DNA from: Thermococcus celer Vu 13 = JCM 8558
Lineage (GTDB): Archaea > Methanobacteriota_B > Thermococci > Thermococcales > Thermococcaceae
Assembly: GCF_002214365.1 (NCBI RefSeq)
Contig: NZ_CP014854.1
Coordinates: 992,001 to 1,056,000, forward strand
Reading direction: 5' to 3'
DNA length: 64,000 bases
Position numbers and translations under genes: made by a program. Within the stretch, counting starts at the first letter, position 1. Every line of letters starts with the position of its first letter. The notes below the pieces were generated by a model, which did no database searches, was not told where the DNA came from, and saw only the letters and a list, made by a program, of their open reading frames with translations. Shown here in pieces: positions 50,130 to 63,991 of the stretch.

Positions 50130-51231
50130 GGCCTTTACCTCCAACGATGAGAGGGGCGTGGACTATTATAAGCGATGCGGCCGCGATGAACGGGAGCAGG
50201 GGAAAGATCCCCGCGTAACCCCTGAGGTCCGCCACGTAGCCGAGGGCTATCTGCCCCCCGAGCATCCCGAGGTCGAAGAACATGGTGTAGACGCTCGAGC
50301 CCATCGTTCTGATCCTGGGGGGGAGGTCGCCCAGGGCCATCAGCTGCATCGCGGGAACGGATAGACCGAAGCCGGCCCCTATGAGGACGGCGCTGAGATA
50401 GGAATACGGCGGGAGCTCGCCGAAGAGGAGCGTGACGTAGCCCGAAATCACCAGCAACATGCCCGCCCTTATCACCGGGATCGGGCCCATCCTATCGGCG
50501 CTCCTGCCCCCGATGAGCCTCATCACAAAGCTCGCCACCCCGATAACCATCATGTAGAAGCCGAACACCCTCTGGGGCATTCCGAGGACCTTGTAGAGTG
50601 CCGGCAGATACGTCACGACCCCCGCGTAGGAGAAGGTGAAGAAGAAAAGTGAGAGAGAAGCTGAGATGAAGCCAACCCTCAAAAGCTCGGAGTAACCCAC
50701 TTCATTCCCTGAAACGGTCCCCGTCTCCATTCTTCCTCCAGCGGCCCTCCAGACCGGGACGACGAGAAGTGCCCCGATGAGGGAAAAAGCTATGGTGAAG
50801 GTGAAAGCCCCGAGGAAGCCGAGGATATCGGAGAGGTAGCCCCCGAGGGCAGGGCCTATTATGTTGCCCAGCGAGAACATCATACCGCGCCACCCGAGGG
50901 TCTCGCCGACGCGGCCCCGCGGCGCGAGGTCAACCGCCGTGGAGAGGCTCGATGGAAAGAACAGGCCCATCGAAAAGCCGTGGATGGCGCGTGCGAAGGC
51001 AAAGATCCACAGACTCCCAACTAACGCGGAGGTCACGTAGAGGAGGCCGGCGAGAACCCCGAGGAGGTTGCCCGCTATCATAGCCTGGAAACGGTATCCC
51101 CTATCCCCTACGAGACCGCCCACGGGCTTTGAGAGGAGTGAGACGATGGAAGCGATGCCGGCAACGAGGCCGACGATGAAGGGTGTGGCCCTGAGGGTTA
51201 TGGCGAAGGGCGAGATGATTGGATTGACCAC
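50119..51231 (-). CDS. MFS transporter (start uncertain)
   Basis: A 370-residue (or 393 from 51300) MFS protein with GGLVGDRGYRFQAMIAGNLL and GGRSADRMGPIPVIRAGML. The GTG at 51231 falls inside the first predicted helix. The in-frame sequence before it, IERTLRNIWLLNLSTFFFFL, is plainly the missing start of helix 1 and runs back to ATC at 51298-51300, immediately after the asparaginase stop. No ATG, GTG or TTG lies between. An ATG>ATC start mutation, a rare ATC start or a sequence error are the options. Confidence 0.8.
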   Translation of the reverse strand: MVNPIISPFAITLRATPFIVGLVAGIASIVSLLSKPVGGLVGDRGYRFQAMIAGNLLGVLAGLLYVTSALVGSLWIFAFARAIHGFSMGLFFPSSLSTAVDLAPRGRVGETLGWRGMMFSLGNIIGPALGGYLSDILGFLGAFTFTIAFSLIGALLVVPVWRAAGGRMETGTVSGNEVGYSELLRVGFISASLSLFFFTFSYAGVVTYLPALYKVLGMPQRVFGFYMMVIGVASFVMRLIGGRSADRMGPIPVIRAGMLLVISGYVTLLFGELPPYSYLSAVLIGAGFGLSVPAMQLMALGDLPPRIRTMGSSVYTMFFDLGMLGGQIALGYVADLRGYAGIFPLLPFIAAASLIIVHAPLIVGGKGHED

Positions 51232-51303
51232 GCTTATCCCGAGGAAGAAAAAGAAGGTCGAGAGGTTGAGGAGCCAGATGTTCCTCAGGGTTCTCTCGAT
51301 GGC

Positions 51304-52224
51304 TCAAACCCCCGCGACAGGTTCGTCCATTCCATCCCTCATGAAGGCGTGGCTCATGTGCTTCGTGTTCCTGGCGAAACCAACGTTGCCCCTGGAGTCA
51401 ACCATTATGATGCCCATCGTGTCCTTGCCGAAGTAGCGCGTCGCGAGGCTTATCGCGGCCTCACTCGCCGCCCCCGCGTCCATCCCGAGGCGGACGAAGT
51501 CCGTGGCAGACTTGGCCAGGGCGAGCTTTACGGCGACCTCCCCGAGGCCCGTACATGAGGCTCCCGCCACCTCGTTGGCGTAGGTTCCGCCGCCGATTAT
51601 CGGGGTGTCGCCAACCCTGCCGAAGGTCTTGAGGAAGACGCCGCCCGTCGAGGTTCCGGCGACGATCTCGTCCCCGTCGAAGGCCACAGCGCCAACCGTG
51701 CTCCTGAGAACCTCCGGGTACTCTTTGATAAGCTCGTTGAGCTTTTTCCAGTGTTTCACTTCCCCTTTCTCGAGCAGCTTTTTCCTGAGCTCTTCCCACT
51801 GCTTCAGCCTCTCGTCGGTTACGGGGTTGTACTCCTCGAAACCCATGAGCCTGGCGAACTTCACGGCCCCCTCGCCGCTTAGGAGAACGTGGTCGGTCTT
51901 CTCCATGACCTTCCTCGCGACGCTTATCGGATTTTTGACTCCCCAGATTCCGGCCACCGCCCCCGCCTCGAGCGTTTTCCCACGCATTATCGCCGCGTCC
52001 ATCTCAACTCTGCCGTCGAGGGTGAGAACGCTCCCTGTGCCCGCGTTGAAGAGGGGGTTGTCCTCCAGAACTTTAACGGCCTCCTCGACCGCGTCGAGGG
52101 CGGAACCCTTCTTGAGCTCGCGCCAGCCTGCTAAAACGGCCTCCTTAACGCCCTCGATGACCTTTGGAATGCGCTCCTCCTTACGTATGGTGCCAGCACC
52201 ACCGTGAACTACTATCGCCGGCAT
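51304..52224 (-). CDS. Plant-type L-asparaginase / isoaspartyl peptidase
   Basis: A 306-residue Ntn hydrolase: VVHGGAGTIRK, NPLFNAGTGSVLTLDGRVEMDAAIM, and the autocleavage site with catalytic Thr at ~176 (STVGAVAFDGDEIVAGTSTGG). Autoproteolysis should give alpha and beta subunits. It hydrolyses L-asparagine and beta-aspartyl peptides. It matches T. kodakarensis TK2246 in family and neighbours. The next gene (MFS) begins directly after its stop. Confidence 0.93.
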   Translation of the reverse strand: MPAIVVHGGAGTIRKEERIPKVIEGVKEAVLAGWRELKKGSALDAVEEAVKVLEDNPLFNAGTGSVLTLDGRVEMDAAIMRGKTLEAGAVAGIWGVKNPISVARKVMEKTDHVLLSGEGAVKFARLMGFEEYNPVTDERLKQWEELRKKLLEKGEVKHWKKLNELIKEYPEVLRSTVGAVAFDGDEIVAGTSTGGVFLKTFGRVGDTPIIGGGTYANEVAGASCTGLGEVAVKLALAKSATDFVRLGMDAGAASEAAISLATRYFGKDTMGIIMVDSRGNVGFARNTKHMSHAFMRDGMDEPVAGV

Positions 52225-52287
52225 GGAACCACCGAGATAAAAAGCCCTCGAACGGTTAAAAGGATTATGGAAACGGGAAAAGAAGCG

Positions 52288-53202
52288 TCAACTTAACGCC
52301 ATGTTGATTATCGTCTCGCCGATGTTCTCGAGGTACTCGAGGATTCTGCGGTAGCTCTCGAGGGCTATCGACTGACGGTAGTCAACGGAGCGTATCTCCT
52401 CCTTCAGCTCGAGCATTAGCCGGTCTATCCTCTCCAAATCGCGCTCCTCGATCTGGGCCATCATCTGACCGAACTTCTCCTTAAGGTAGGGGACGTTTAT
52501 CCTGCCGGGGTTCTCGGCTATCCTCGTTATGTGGTCTCCTATGCGCTCGATGTTGCGGACTATGAACAGCACACCGATCAGGTCAAAGGTTCTCCTGATT
52601 ATGCCGCTCTCCTCCGTGACGCCGCGCTTGCTCAGGAGCCTGTTCACCGCCCGGATTATAAGGAAGTAGAACCTGTCCAGCTCGTTCTCGAGGTCGTTTA
52701 TGTCGCGCAGTATTTCATCGTCGCCCGGAGAGGCTATGAGGAGCTCGAGGTCGCCGAGCATCGAAAGAACCAGCGAGCGGATCCTGTTGAGGAGTTCGGC
52801 GAGGTTTATCTCCTCCTCGTCGAGGAGGCTCTTGGCGACGATGCGCTGGGGCTCGTCGAGTATCATCTCGACGCCGGGAAGGCTCTGGAGGATCTTTCGT
52901 ATCTTCACCTTGTATATCGGCATCTCCTCACCGAGGTGGATCTCGAGGACGTCGTAGCCCTGGATGTAGGCGGAGATGAGGAGTCGGACCGCCATGTCCG
53001 GGGAGTACTCCCTTGAGATGCGGAGGATCTTCTTCTCGCTCACGTCCTTGGGCTCCTTTGGGAATATCGTTACGCTCCCATCGGGGTTCACCGTGAGGGG
53101 AACCGTGTCGCCCTGCTTGAGTCCGTGCTCCCTCACCCACTTCTTTGGAAGGGAGATTATGTATGAACTCCGGCCGGTAAATTGAATCTTCCTGAACTCC
53201 AT
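52288..53202 (-). CDS. AbrB-type plus PhoU-domain phosphate regulator
   Basis: A 304-residue protein. Residues 1-45 form a SpoVT/AbrB DNA-binding fold (RKIQFTGRSSYIISLPKKWV, LKQGDTVPLTVNPDGSVTIF). Residues ~110-300 form PhoU helices (LLNRIRSLVLSMLGDLELLI, LFIVRNIERIGDHITRIAEN). In archaea this type is thought to control phosphate uptake. ATG at 53202 follows GGTGGTATCT. TATA on minus near 53235. Confidence 0.85.
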   Translation of the reverse strand: MEFRKIQFTGRSSYIISLPKKWVREHGLKQGDTVPLTVNPDGSVTIFPKEPKDVSEKKILRISREYSPDMAVRLLISAYIQGYDVLEIHLGEEMPIYKVKIRKILQSLPGVEMILDEPQRIVAKSLLDEEEINLAELLNRIRSLVLSMLGDLELLIASPGDDEILRDINDLENELDRFYFLIIRAVNRLLSKRGVTEESGIIRRTFDLIGVLFIVRNIERIGDHITRIAENPGRINVPYLKEKFGQMMAQIEERDLERIDRLMLELKEEIRSVDYRQSIALESYRRILEYLENIGETIINMALS

Positions 53203-53262
53203 AGATACCACCGCTGATATATAGAGAGGAGGATAGGTATAAAAAGCTTCAGTTCGATAGAC

Positions 53263-53269
53263 TTATAAA
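53263..53269 (+). promoter_or_regulatory. TATA box giving a leaderless MFS transcript
   Basis: TTATAAA is ~25 bp from the ATG at 53291, and no Shine-Dalgarno precedes that ATG. The mRNA should start at or next to the ATG. Confidence 0.6.
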
Positions 53270-53290
53270 CGCTAAGATTAACATTATCGC

Positions 53291-54457
53291 ATGCTCAGGA
53301 ACTACGGCAGGGACGCGAGGATACTGATAGGGGCGAACGCGGCGGGTCAGCTCTTCCTCCAGTTCTCGATGTTCATCATGCCCTTCTATTTGATGGCCCT
53401 GGGCTACGACATGGTCGATATGGGGACGTTCTTCTCGATACAGACCTTCACGGGGGGATTGTTCTTCCTTATAGCCGGCGGGGTATCGCTCCGCCTCGGA
53501 TACAGGAAAACCCTGCTCCTGGGGGCGCTTCTCGGTCTTGCAGGCAGGGTTCTGCAGGTTCTGGCCCCCAACAGGTACGCCCTGGCCCTCGGTTTCTTTC
53601 TGGTGGGGGCGAACATGGGACTGAGACAGCCGAACTTCGCGGCGTTGCTGAGCGAGGAAGTCGGCGATAAACTCAGACACCACGCCTTCTCGATAAGTTT
53701 CGGGCTGGGGACGATTTTCAACGCCCTGGGCGTGCTCATAGCCGGCTTTGCCCCGGGTTTTCTGCAGGGGCTCGGGCTGACGGAGGGCGTAGCTTACCGG
53801 CTGGTGATAAGCGTGGCCCTCCTCCAGTTCGCCATCGTGATCCCGGCCCTGCTCATGATCCGCGACGTCCCTGTGAAGAACCCGCGGATAAACTGGAACC
53901 GGGAGTTGACGGTCAGGATACTCAAGTTCTCCCTCCCGAGTGCGCTGATAGGCTTCGGGGCTGGTATAACCATCCCCTACATGAGCCTCTACTTCAAGCT
54001 CCGGTTCGGGCAAACCTTGGCCGCCATAAGCGGGATATTCTTCTTCCAGCAGTTGACGATGGGCCTGGGCTCCTTCTCCCTCCCGAAGCTGGTCGAGAGG
54101 ATAGGGCCCGTCAAGGTCATAACATCCTTCCAGAGCGTTGCGGCGTTTCTCTTTGCGATATTTCCCTCCATAGAGACGTTCCTGCTGGCCGCGGTTCTTT
54201 ACGTCGCCCGCTCCATCCTCATGAACGTAGTCTGGCCCGTAAACGACTCCTTCATGATGGGCTTTTTCTCGACGGAGGAGAAGGCTACCGCCGCCGGAAT
54301 AAGGAGGGCGTTTTCGACGTTCATGCGCGCCGGAGGGAACTACTTCGGCGGCCTGCTCTTCGGTATGTCAATGAGCTACCCCTTCTACGCGACGGCCACC
54401 CTCTACGTCGTGGCAACATCCCTGTTCTACGTCTTCTTCATAAGGTATAATGAATGA
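53291..54457 (+). CDS. MFS transporter
   Basis: A 388-residue MFS protein with ~12 helices. It includes GGVSLRLGYRKTLLLGALLG (loop motif) and FSTEEKATAAGIRRAFSTFM in the second half. The start is at MLRNYGRDARILIGANAAGQ. Substrate unknown; the pattern recalls drug or sugar efflux proteins. Confidence 0.86.
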   Translation: MLRNYGRDARILIGANAAGQLFLQFSMFIMPFYLMALGYDMVDMGTFFSIQTFTGGLFFLIAGGVSLRLGYRKTLLLGALLGLAGRVLQVLAPNRYALALGFFLVGANMGLRQPNFAALLSEEVGDKLRHHAFSISFGLGTIFNALGVLIAGFAPGFLQGLGLTEGVAYRLVISVALLQFAIVIPALLMIRDVPVKNPRINWNRELTVRILKFSLPSALIGFGAGITIPYMSLYFKLRFGQTLAAISGIFFFQQLTMGLGSFSLPKLVERIGPVKVITSFQSVAAFLFAIFPSIETFLLAAVLYVARSILMNVVWPVNDSFMMGFFSTEEKATAAGIRRAFSTFMRAGGNYFGGLLFGMSMSYPFYATATLYVVATSLFYVFFIRYNE

Positions 54458-54473
54458 GAAAAGGTCAAAAAAG

Positions 54474-55058
54474 TCAACCCCTGGCGAGCTCGATTCCCCT
54501 CTCGAGGGCCCTGAAGTTGAAGTCCCAGAGTTTTTCCTTCAGGGTGAGCCTTATTCCCTCCATCAGGGATTCCTTCCTGAGGGGAACCAGGCCCTTTCCG
54601 TGGGCGTAGCCGAGCATCAGGACGCCGAGCGTTCTGGGGTTTATCCCATCGGCCTCGCGCTGGAAGTCCATCATGTGGACGGGGCATATTCTCCCGATGG
54701 CCTCCTCAACCTCCCCGAGCCCAGGGTACCTCTCCTTGCCGACGAGCGTCGTAGCCGTGTGAATCGGGTAGGCGTTGATTATCGCGACGCTATCCCTCCC
54801 CAGAAAGCGGGCGTTCCTCAGGGCCTCAGCAGGTTCGAGGGCGAGCATGAGGTCAGCGTTTCCTTCCTCGATGAGCGGGGAGTAGACGTCCTCACCGAAG
54901 CGGAGGTAGCTGAGGACGCTTCCGTAGCGCTGGCTCATGCCAAGGGTCTCTCCTATCCTTACGTTGTAGCCCTCGTGCATGGCGGCGTTTCCCACTATCC
55001 TCGAAAGGGTCAGACCGCCCTGCCCACCGACGCCCGTGATTATCAGATTAAACTCCAT
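54474..55058 (-). CDS. Indolepyruvate oxidoreductase beta-like subunit (solitary)
   Basis: A 194-residue 2-oxoacid:ferredoxin oxidoreductase gamma-domain protein: LIITGVGGQGGLTLSRIVGN, RIGETLGMSQRYGSVLSYLR, NADLMLALEPAEALRNARFL. This matches IorB. The usual partner iorA is not adjacent, so it probably functions with an IorA elsewhere or with another complex. ATG at 55058 follows CGGTGGTGTCC. Confidence 0.82.
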   Translation of the reverse strand: MEFNLIITGVGGQGGLTLSRIVGNAAMHEGYNVRIGETLGMSQRYGSVLSYLRFGEDVYSPLIEEGNADLMLALEPAEALRNARFLGRDSVAIINAYPIHTATTLVGKERYPGLGEVEEAIGRICPVHMMDFQREADGINPRTLGVLMLGYAHGKGLVPLRKESLMEGIRLTLKEKLWDFNFRALERGIELARG

Positions 55059-55173
55059 GGACACCACCGGGAGACACTGGGAGGGAGGCGATAAAAACCT
55101 GTTGGCAAGAAAATTCGGCGAGCCAATTGAGACACCGAAAATACCTCAAAAGGAGTGAGAAAAGCCGAAAGGC

Positions 55174-56754
55174 TCAGCCATTTAGACGGAGGCGCCTTAC
55201 GACGAACTCCCTGTCGAGGGAGGCCAGGAAGGGAGCGAGCCTCGGGCCGCGGTCCTTGCCGATGAAGACGTTGTAAAGGGCCCTGAACCACTCCTTGCTC
55301 GGAATTCCACGCTTCTTCGCGGCGTCGTAGATGGCGTTGTTGAGTTCGTCAACCGTGAACCTCTCGTGGCTTTCGAGCCACTCCGCCACCTCGAGCATGG
55401 CCTCCCTCACCTCGGACTTCAGCTGGATCTCCGGCGGTTTCTCGAGGATGCTGAACCTCACGTTCTCGGGGGCGTACCTCTCAACCCAGTTCCTGGCGAG
55501 TCTGATGCGCAGTTTTATCCGCTCGACGTCGTCCCCGGTTAGGTTCCCGGGGACGTGGCCCTGCTCCTGGAGAACCCTTATTATCCCGTCGTCGTCCAGG
55601 TGGGGCATCTGGACGAGCGTAACGAGGAACCTGAAGGGGGCCTGCGCGGCGAGTCTCTCCGGAACCCTCGGCATCGAGAGCTCGTAGGTTCGCTTAAGCT
55701 CCTCTTCCTCCTCAGGGCTCTTCGCGTGCTCCAGCCCGAAGTAGATCCTCTCCACCCTGTCGAACTCATCATAGAGGTTGAGCAGGCCGAGGCCGAGGTC
55801 TATCTTGAGCTCCTTGTTGGGCCTCGCCTTTGCGTAGATGAAGCGTACCACCCCGGGCTCAAGGACCTCGTAGAGGTCGCTGAGGAGTATGACGTTGCCC
55901 TTGCTCCCCGACATCTTGCCCTTCTGTCCCTTGATCCCCACGAACTCGTACATCAGGTCTATCGGGGCTGGCCAGCCGAAGATCCTCTCCACTATCTCCC
56001 TTCCGGTGTCGTAGGAGCCACCAGCGGCCAAGTGGTCCTTTCCCGCGGGCTCGAAATCCACCTTGAAGTGGGCCCAGCGCATCGGCCAGTCGACGCGCCA
56101 GCGGAGCTTGACGCTGCCGTCCCTTATGTCGACCTCGCCCTCGCTCCCGCAGTGGGGGCAACGGTAGGAGACCTTCCATTCACCGTCCCAGGAGACGAAG
56201 TCGGCCTCCTTCCCACATTTCGGGCAGTAAACCATGACCGGCTGCCAGCTCTCGTCGAGGGGCGGTTGCTTCGCCCTCTCGCGGTACTTGTCGAGGATGG
56301 CCTTTATCTCATCACGCCTGCTCAGGGCGAGCCTCACCTCCCCGGCGTACTCACCCGACTTGTAGAGGTCGTAGGCGTGCAGGAAATCGACCTCTATGCC
56401 CAGCCTCTCCACCTCGCTCTCGAAGAGCTCCATGAAATGCTCCGCGTAACTGTCGTGGCAACCCCATGGGTCTGGAACCTCCCTGACCGGCTTCGTGAGG
56501 TGCTCCTTCCACTCGGCCGGGACGTTCTTCGGAACCTTTCTAAAACGGTCGTAGTCGTCCCACATGTGGATGTGCCTGACCCTCTTCCCCCTGTCGCGCA
56601 GGGCGTGGCCGACTATGTAAGCGGTAAAGAACTCTCTGAAGTTGCCTATGTGAACGTAACCGCTCGGCGTTATCCCGCTCTCAACGACGTACTCCTCCTT
56701 ATCGCCGCGCTCCCTGATTATCTTCTCCGCCATGTAATCCGCCCAGTGAACCAT
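55174..56754 (-). CDS. lysK: Lysyl-tRNA synthetase, class I
   Basis: A 526-residue class I LysRS. HIGH-type motif [18 protein letters not shown] (~34-51) and KMSKS-type [16 protein letters not shown] (~285) are present. A zinc-binding pair of motifs [10 protein letters not shown] and CPHCGSEG (~180-205) is inserted in the catalytic domain. The C-terminal helical cage domain ([40 protein letters not shown]) is intact. ATG at 56754 follows AGGTGGTGAAG; 21 further upstream codons are rejected. Confidence 0.96.
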   Translation of the reverse strand: MVHWADYMAEKIIRERGDKEEYVVESGITPSGYVHIGNFREFFTAYIVGHALRDRGKRVRHIHMWDDYDRFRKVPKNVPAEWKEHLTKPVREVPDPWGCHDSYAEHFMELFESEVERLGIEVDFLHAYDLYKSGEYAGEVRLALSRRDEIKAILDKYRERAKQPPLDESWQPVMVYCPKCGKEADFVSWDGEWKVSYRCPHCGSEGEVDIRDGSVKLRWRVDWPMRWAHFKVDFEPAGKDHLAAGGSYDTGREIVERIFGWPAPIDLMYEFVGIKGQKGKMSGSKGNVILLSDLYEVLEPGVVRFIYAKARPNKELKIDLGLGLLNLYDEFDRVERIYFGLEHAKSPEEEEELKRTYELSMPRVPERLAAQAPFRFLVTLVQMPHLDDDGIIRVLQEQGHVPGNLTGDDVERIKLRIRLARNWVERYAPENVRFSILEKPPEIQLKSEVREAMLEVAEWLESHERFTVDELNNAIYDAAKKRGIPSKEWFRALYNVFIGKDRGPRLAPFLASLDREFVVRRLRLNG

Positions 56755-56887
56755 CTTCACCACCTGGTTTAGCTCCGATGGGGACCTTTTAAGGTTAAGC
56801 TCTGTCCCCTGTAACAACTACAAAAACGGAAAATTTTATAAACACTGACAGTAAAACAATCGGTGAGAGTAACAAGGGGGCATCCCA

Positions 56888-57760
56888 ATGGAAGTAGAGA
56901 TGCGCAGGATGAACGCCTTCTTTCCGGCTTCCCTGGAGATCCAGGAGGAACTCCTCAAGGCCGGCTTTAAGGTGCCGTACGACAGGGAGAGCGGAAGGAA
57001 GACGCCGGTTCCGGTCGTCGTGAGCTCGATGGAGGAGAGACGCATCCGAAGAAACAGACTGCTAAAGGCCAGGGACTTTGAAAGTGATGGCAAGTTCGCC
57101 GCGGTACCCGGTGAGAGGGCACTCCTTGAGATGGAGCCCACGGAGAGGGGATTTATGATACTGAGGCCGAAGCCCCTTGAATACCACCTCGAGGAGCTGG
57201 GGTTCACCACGGTTCCGCCGAGGATATGGGGAACGTGGGCGAGCTTTTCGCTTCCCTTCTCGGTGTACGGAGAACTCGTGGATTCCCTCGATGGGCTCAG
57301 GGAAGAGGACGACGGCGGCTTTTACACCGCGTCCAGGGGCTCAGGCGGGAGGATAGAGGTCTACGCCTACAAGGGGAAACGCGGAAAGGACCTCGGGATT
57401 CCGGTTTTCGGCTACGCGCTCGGACTCCACGGGTTAACCTTGGCCGAGGAGTACCTCAGGGAGAAGGCTAAGGAGAACGGTCTCCCCGAGGAGAGGCTCC
57501 GCTACCTGAGGCTCGGTTTGAAGAAGAGGAAGGAAACGCGCGCTGGGCTGAAGGTGGGGATCGTCTGGGAGAACGGGAAACCGAGCGAGATAACCCTCAA
57601 GCTCTCAACCGTGGAGCCGAGGGTTAAGATTCAGGGGCTCTACGGCGAGCTCGTAGGAAAATCCCGCGGGGAGCTGGCGAGAACCGACGACTGGTACATC
57701 GTTGTTCACGGGAGCGATTTCCTCGCGGCACTCGAGACGGTTGGGAGGGCGTTTGGCTAA
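56888..57760 (+). CDS. Conserved protein of unknown function
   Basis: A 290-residue soluble protein I do not recognise. It has a charged N-terminal region (SSMEERRIRRNRLLKARDFE), then ERGFMILRPKPLEYHLEELG, an alpha/beta middle (KGKRGKDLGIPVFGYALGLHG) and a C-terminal half with GKPSEITLKLSTVEPRVKIQ. No membrane segment, nucleotide motif or metal cysteines. Ribosome binding site AAGGGGGCATCC. It is followed 42 bp later by a membrane SEC59-like gene on the same strand. Confidence 0.7.
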   Translation: MEVEMRRMNAFFPASLEIQEELLKAGFKVPYDRESGRKTPVPVVVSSMEERRIRRNRLLKARDFESDGKFAAVPGERALLEMEPTERGFMILRPKPLEYHLEELGFTTVPPRIWGTWASFSLPFSVYGELVDSLDGLREEDDGGFYTASRGSGGRIEVYAYKGKRGKDLGIPVFGYALGLHGLTLAEEYLREKAKENGLPEERLRYLRLGLKKRKETRAGLKVGIVWENGKPSEITLKLSTVEPRVKIQGLYGELVGKSRGELARTDDWYIVVHGSDFLAALETVGRAFG

Positions 57761-57802
57761 ACTATTTAAGCCGACCCCCTCTTTTATTTTTTAGGTGGAA
57801 CC

Positions 57803-58414
57803 ATGTTTCCGGAGTGGGTCTGGTACACAGCGGCAGCGGCTTCCTTCATCCTGCTCGCCATAGGGCTCACGAAGAAGCTCGGATCTGAATGGGCCTGGGT
57901 GAACAGGAAGGTGATTCACTTCAGCATCGTCCCGGCGGTTCTGATGCTTTACTACGGGGATATTCCTGTGTGGGTGTTCAGCGGGGCGGCTTTCCTCATC
58001 GGCCTCTCTCAGCTCTGGCCGCATCTCCTGAGAAGGGAGCTCTCGTGGTACCAGGTAGAGCACAACTACGGGGAGGTCTTCTTCGCCCTCTCGGCCGCGA
58101 TCGTTCCGTTGATACTGACGCGGGAGTACGCAACGGCCCTCCTCCTGGTGATGGCGATCAGCGACGGCGTTACTGGGATAATAAGGCACCACTACTTCAG
58201 AAGGCACGGTTTCAACGTGAAGCTGAAGAAACACTGGACCGGAAGCCTTGGCTATTTCGTAACGGCCCTTGTGATAGCGTTCCCGCTCCTTAAGGCTGGA
58301 ATCGCTGGAAAAATAGGGTGGGCGGCCATTCTGATGCTCGCGGAGTATCAGCCGTGGCTCGACGACAACTTGGCGGTTCCGCTCGTCGGAAGCGCGCTGT
58401 TCTTCCTTTACTGA
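57803..58414 (+). CDS. SEC59/dolichol-kinase-like membrane protein
   Basis: A 203-residue protein with ~6-7 hydrophobic helices. NRKVIHFSIVPAVLMLYYGD, then MAISDGVTGIIRHHYFRRHG and KLKKHWTGSLGYFVTALVIA match the CTP-dependent dolichol/phytol kinase family (COG0170). The Asp of SDGVTG and the KHWTGS segment are the likely cytidine/phosphate site. It would phosphorylate a polyprenol, feeding archaeal lipid or N-glycan carriers. It overlaps the convergent DUF366 gene by 7 bp. Confidence 0.78.
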   Translation: MFPEWVWYTAAAASFILLAIGLTKKLGSEWAWVNRKVIHFSIVPAVLMLYYGDIPVWVFSGAAFLIGLSQLWPHLLRRELSWYQVEHNYGEVFFALSAAIVPLILTREYATALLLVMAISDGVTGIIRHHYFRRHGFNVKLKKHWTGSLGYFVTALVIAFPLLKAGIAGKIGWAAILMLAEYQPWLDDNLAVPLVGSALFFLY

Positions 58415-58974
58415 GCCCACCGGACCTTGAGGCTGTCCTTCTTCACCTTTTCGAACTCCCCAACGAGGGCCCTTCCGGTTCTCTCCATGAACTCCCCGAT
58501 ATCGTCGATTCCTATTTCCTTCAGGCCGATGGCATCAACGCCCTCCGGAATCCCCTTCGCCTCCACGTTCATCCCGATGTGGATCTTGACGCTCACGGGC
58601 GAGACCGTCGCTATGGAGATACTGAGCTTCCTTCCCTCAACGTAGATGTCGTCGCCCTTTCTCTCGGTTTTCACGCCGTACTCACTGAGAACCTCGCAGA
58701 GCCTGGCGATGAAGAGCTTCTGCAAAGTCGAGGCGAAGAGAGCGTTTACAAGGTCAAAGACCTCGACTATGTAGTGCACCATGTCGTCGCTCCTGATCTC
58801 CTTGCTTGCGCGGAGGTCCTCGATGTCTATCATCTCCTCGACCTTGACGTCGCAGGCCCCCCGAAAGACGACGAGTGAGTTCCCGAGTATCCCGAAGTTC
58901 CGGTAGGCCCAGTGGCTTCTTATGGCCGAACCGTCGTAGTCTATGCGCCTATCCTTCACGATGAGCAGGTCCAT
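58408..58974 (-). CDS. DUF366 family protein
   Basis: A 188-residue conserved archaeal protein: DRRIDYDGSAIRSHWAYRNF, VVFRGACDVKVEEMIDIEDL, SDDMVHYIVEVFDLVNALFA. No function is known to me. GGGGTGATCCT is the ribosome binding site, and TATA-like CATTAAAACC on minus is ~45 bp upstream. It lies downstream of the rRNA operon on the same strand. Confidence 0.82.
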   Translation of the reverse strand: MDLLIVKDRRIDYDGSAIRSHWAYRNFGILGNSLVVFRGACDVKVEEMIDIEDLRASKEIRSDDMVHYIVEVFDLVNALFASTLQKLFIARLCEVLSEYGVKTERKGDDIYVEGRKLSISIATVSPVSVKIHIGMNVEAKGIPEGVDAIGLKEIGIDDIGEFMERTGRALVGEFEKVKKDSLKVRWAQ

Positions 58975-59044
58975 AGGATCACCCCTTGTAACTCACCGAA
59001 AGGGCTTCGCTGAGCGGGTTTTAATGGTTGCGGGAAATCACCGT

Positions 59045-59050
59045 AAAAAG
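59045..59050 (-). terminator. Candidate T-tract terminator of the rRNA operon
   Basis: On minus, GGCTTTTTACGG lies ~80 bp past the processing stem. No stronger T-run is seen before the DUF366 gene. Confidence 0.3.
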
Positions 59051-59126
59051 CCTGGTCTTACCGGTGCAGTAGATCGAAGAGGATTCAACTGTATGACACA
59101 ACGGGAACAGAAACGAGGATCAGAAG

Positions 59127-59150
59127 GACCGTGCACAGGCCGATTGACCT
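59127..59150. repeat. 23S processing stem, 3' arm
   Basis: This 24-bp sequence is the perfect reverse complement of 62232-62255 (GGACCGTGCACAGG... here). The two arms bracket 23S rRNA and fold the precursor into a long helix that archaea cut at a bulge-helix-bulge motif, expected at its base. Confidence 0.9.
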
Positions 59151-59154
59151 ATCA

Positions 59155-62226
<3,072 letters not shown>

Positions 62227-62231
62227 TTTGG

Positions 62232-62255
62232 GTCAATCGGCCTGTGCACGGTCCT
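62232..62255. repeat. 23S processing stem, 5' arm
   Basis: Perfect 24-bp complement of 59127-59150; see that entry. Confidence 0.9.
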
Positions 62256-62324
62256 CATCGTGACCCCTGTTCGGGGTCTCGGACCCTTCCATCCCAAGCG
62301 GGGCTTGGGATGTGCACCTCTTCG

Positions 62325-62401
62325 TGGTGGACCGGCCGGGATTCGAACCCGGGGCCTTCGGCTTGCAAAGCCGACGCTCTCCCAGGCTGAGCTACCGGCC
62401 C
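62325..62401 (-). tRNA. tRNA-Ala (TGC), CCA encoded
   Basis: In the 16S-23S spacer. Acceptor GGGCCGG with CCGGTCC, discriminator A at 62328, CCA at 62325-62327. The anticodon loop TTTGCAA gives TGC. T-arm CCGGG-TTCGAAT-CCCGG. No intron. This spacer tRNA is usual in Euryarchaeota. Confidence 0.97.
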
Positions 62402-62433
62402 ACGGATGGCAGGCCCGACATCCCTTAAACCCC

Positions 62434-62442
62434 CCGGACGGA
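62434..62442. repeat. 16S processing stem, 3' arm
   Basis: CCGGACGGA pairs with TCCGTCCGG at 63992-64000. The stem probably continues past the right window edge. Confidence 0.7.
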
Positions 62443-62454
62443 CTTTCCGGCGAT

Positions 62455-63940
<1,486 letters not shown>

Positions 63941-63991
63941 TGAGCAAGGAGTACGGCCGGTGGGACTTCCCTCAAGGGGAAGTACCAAATA

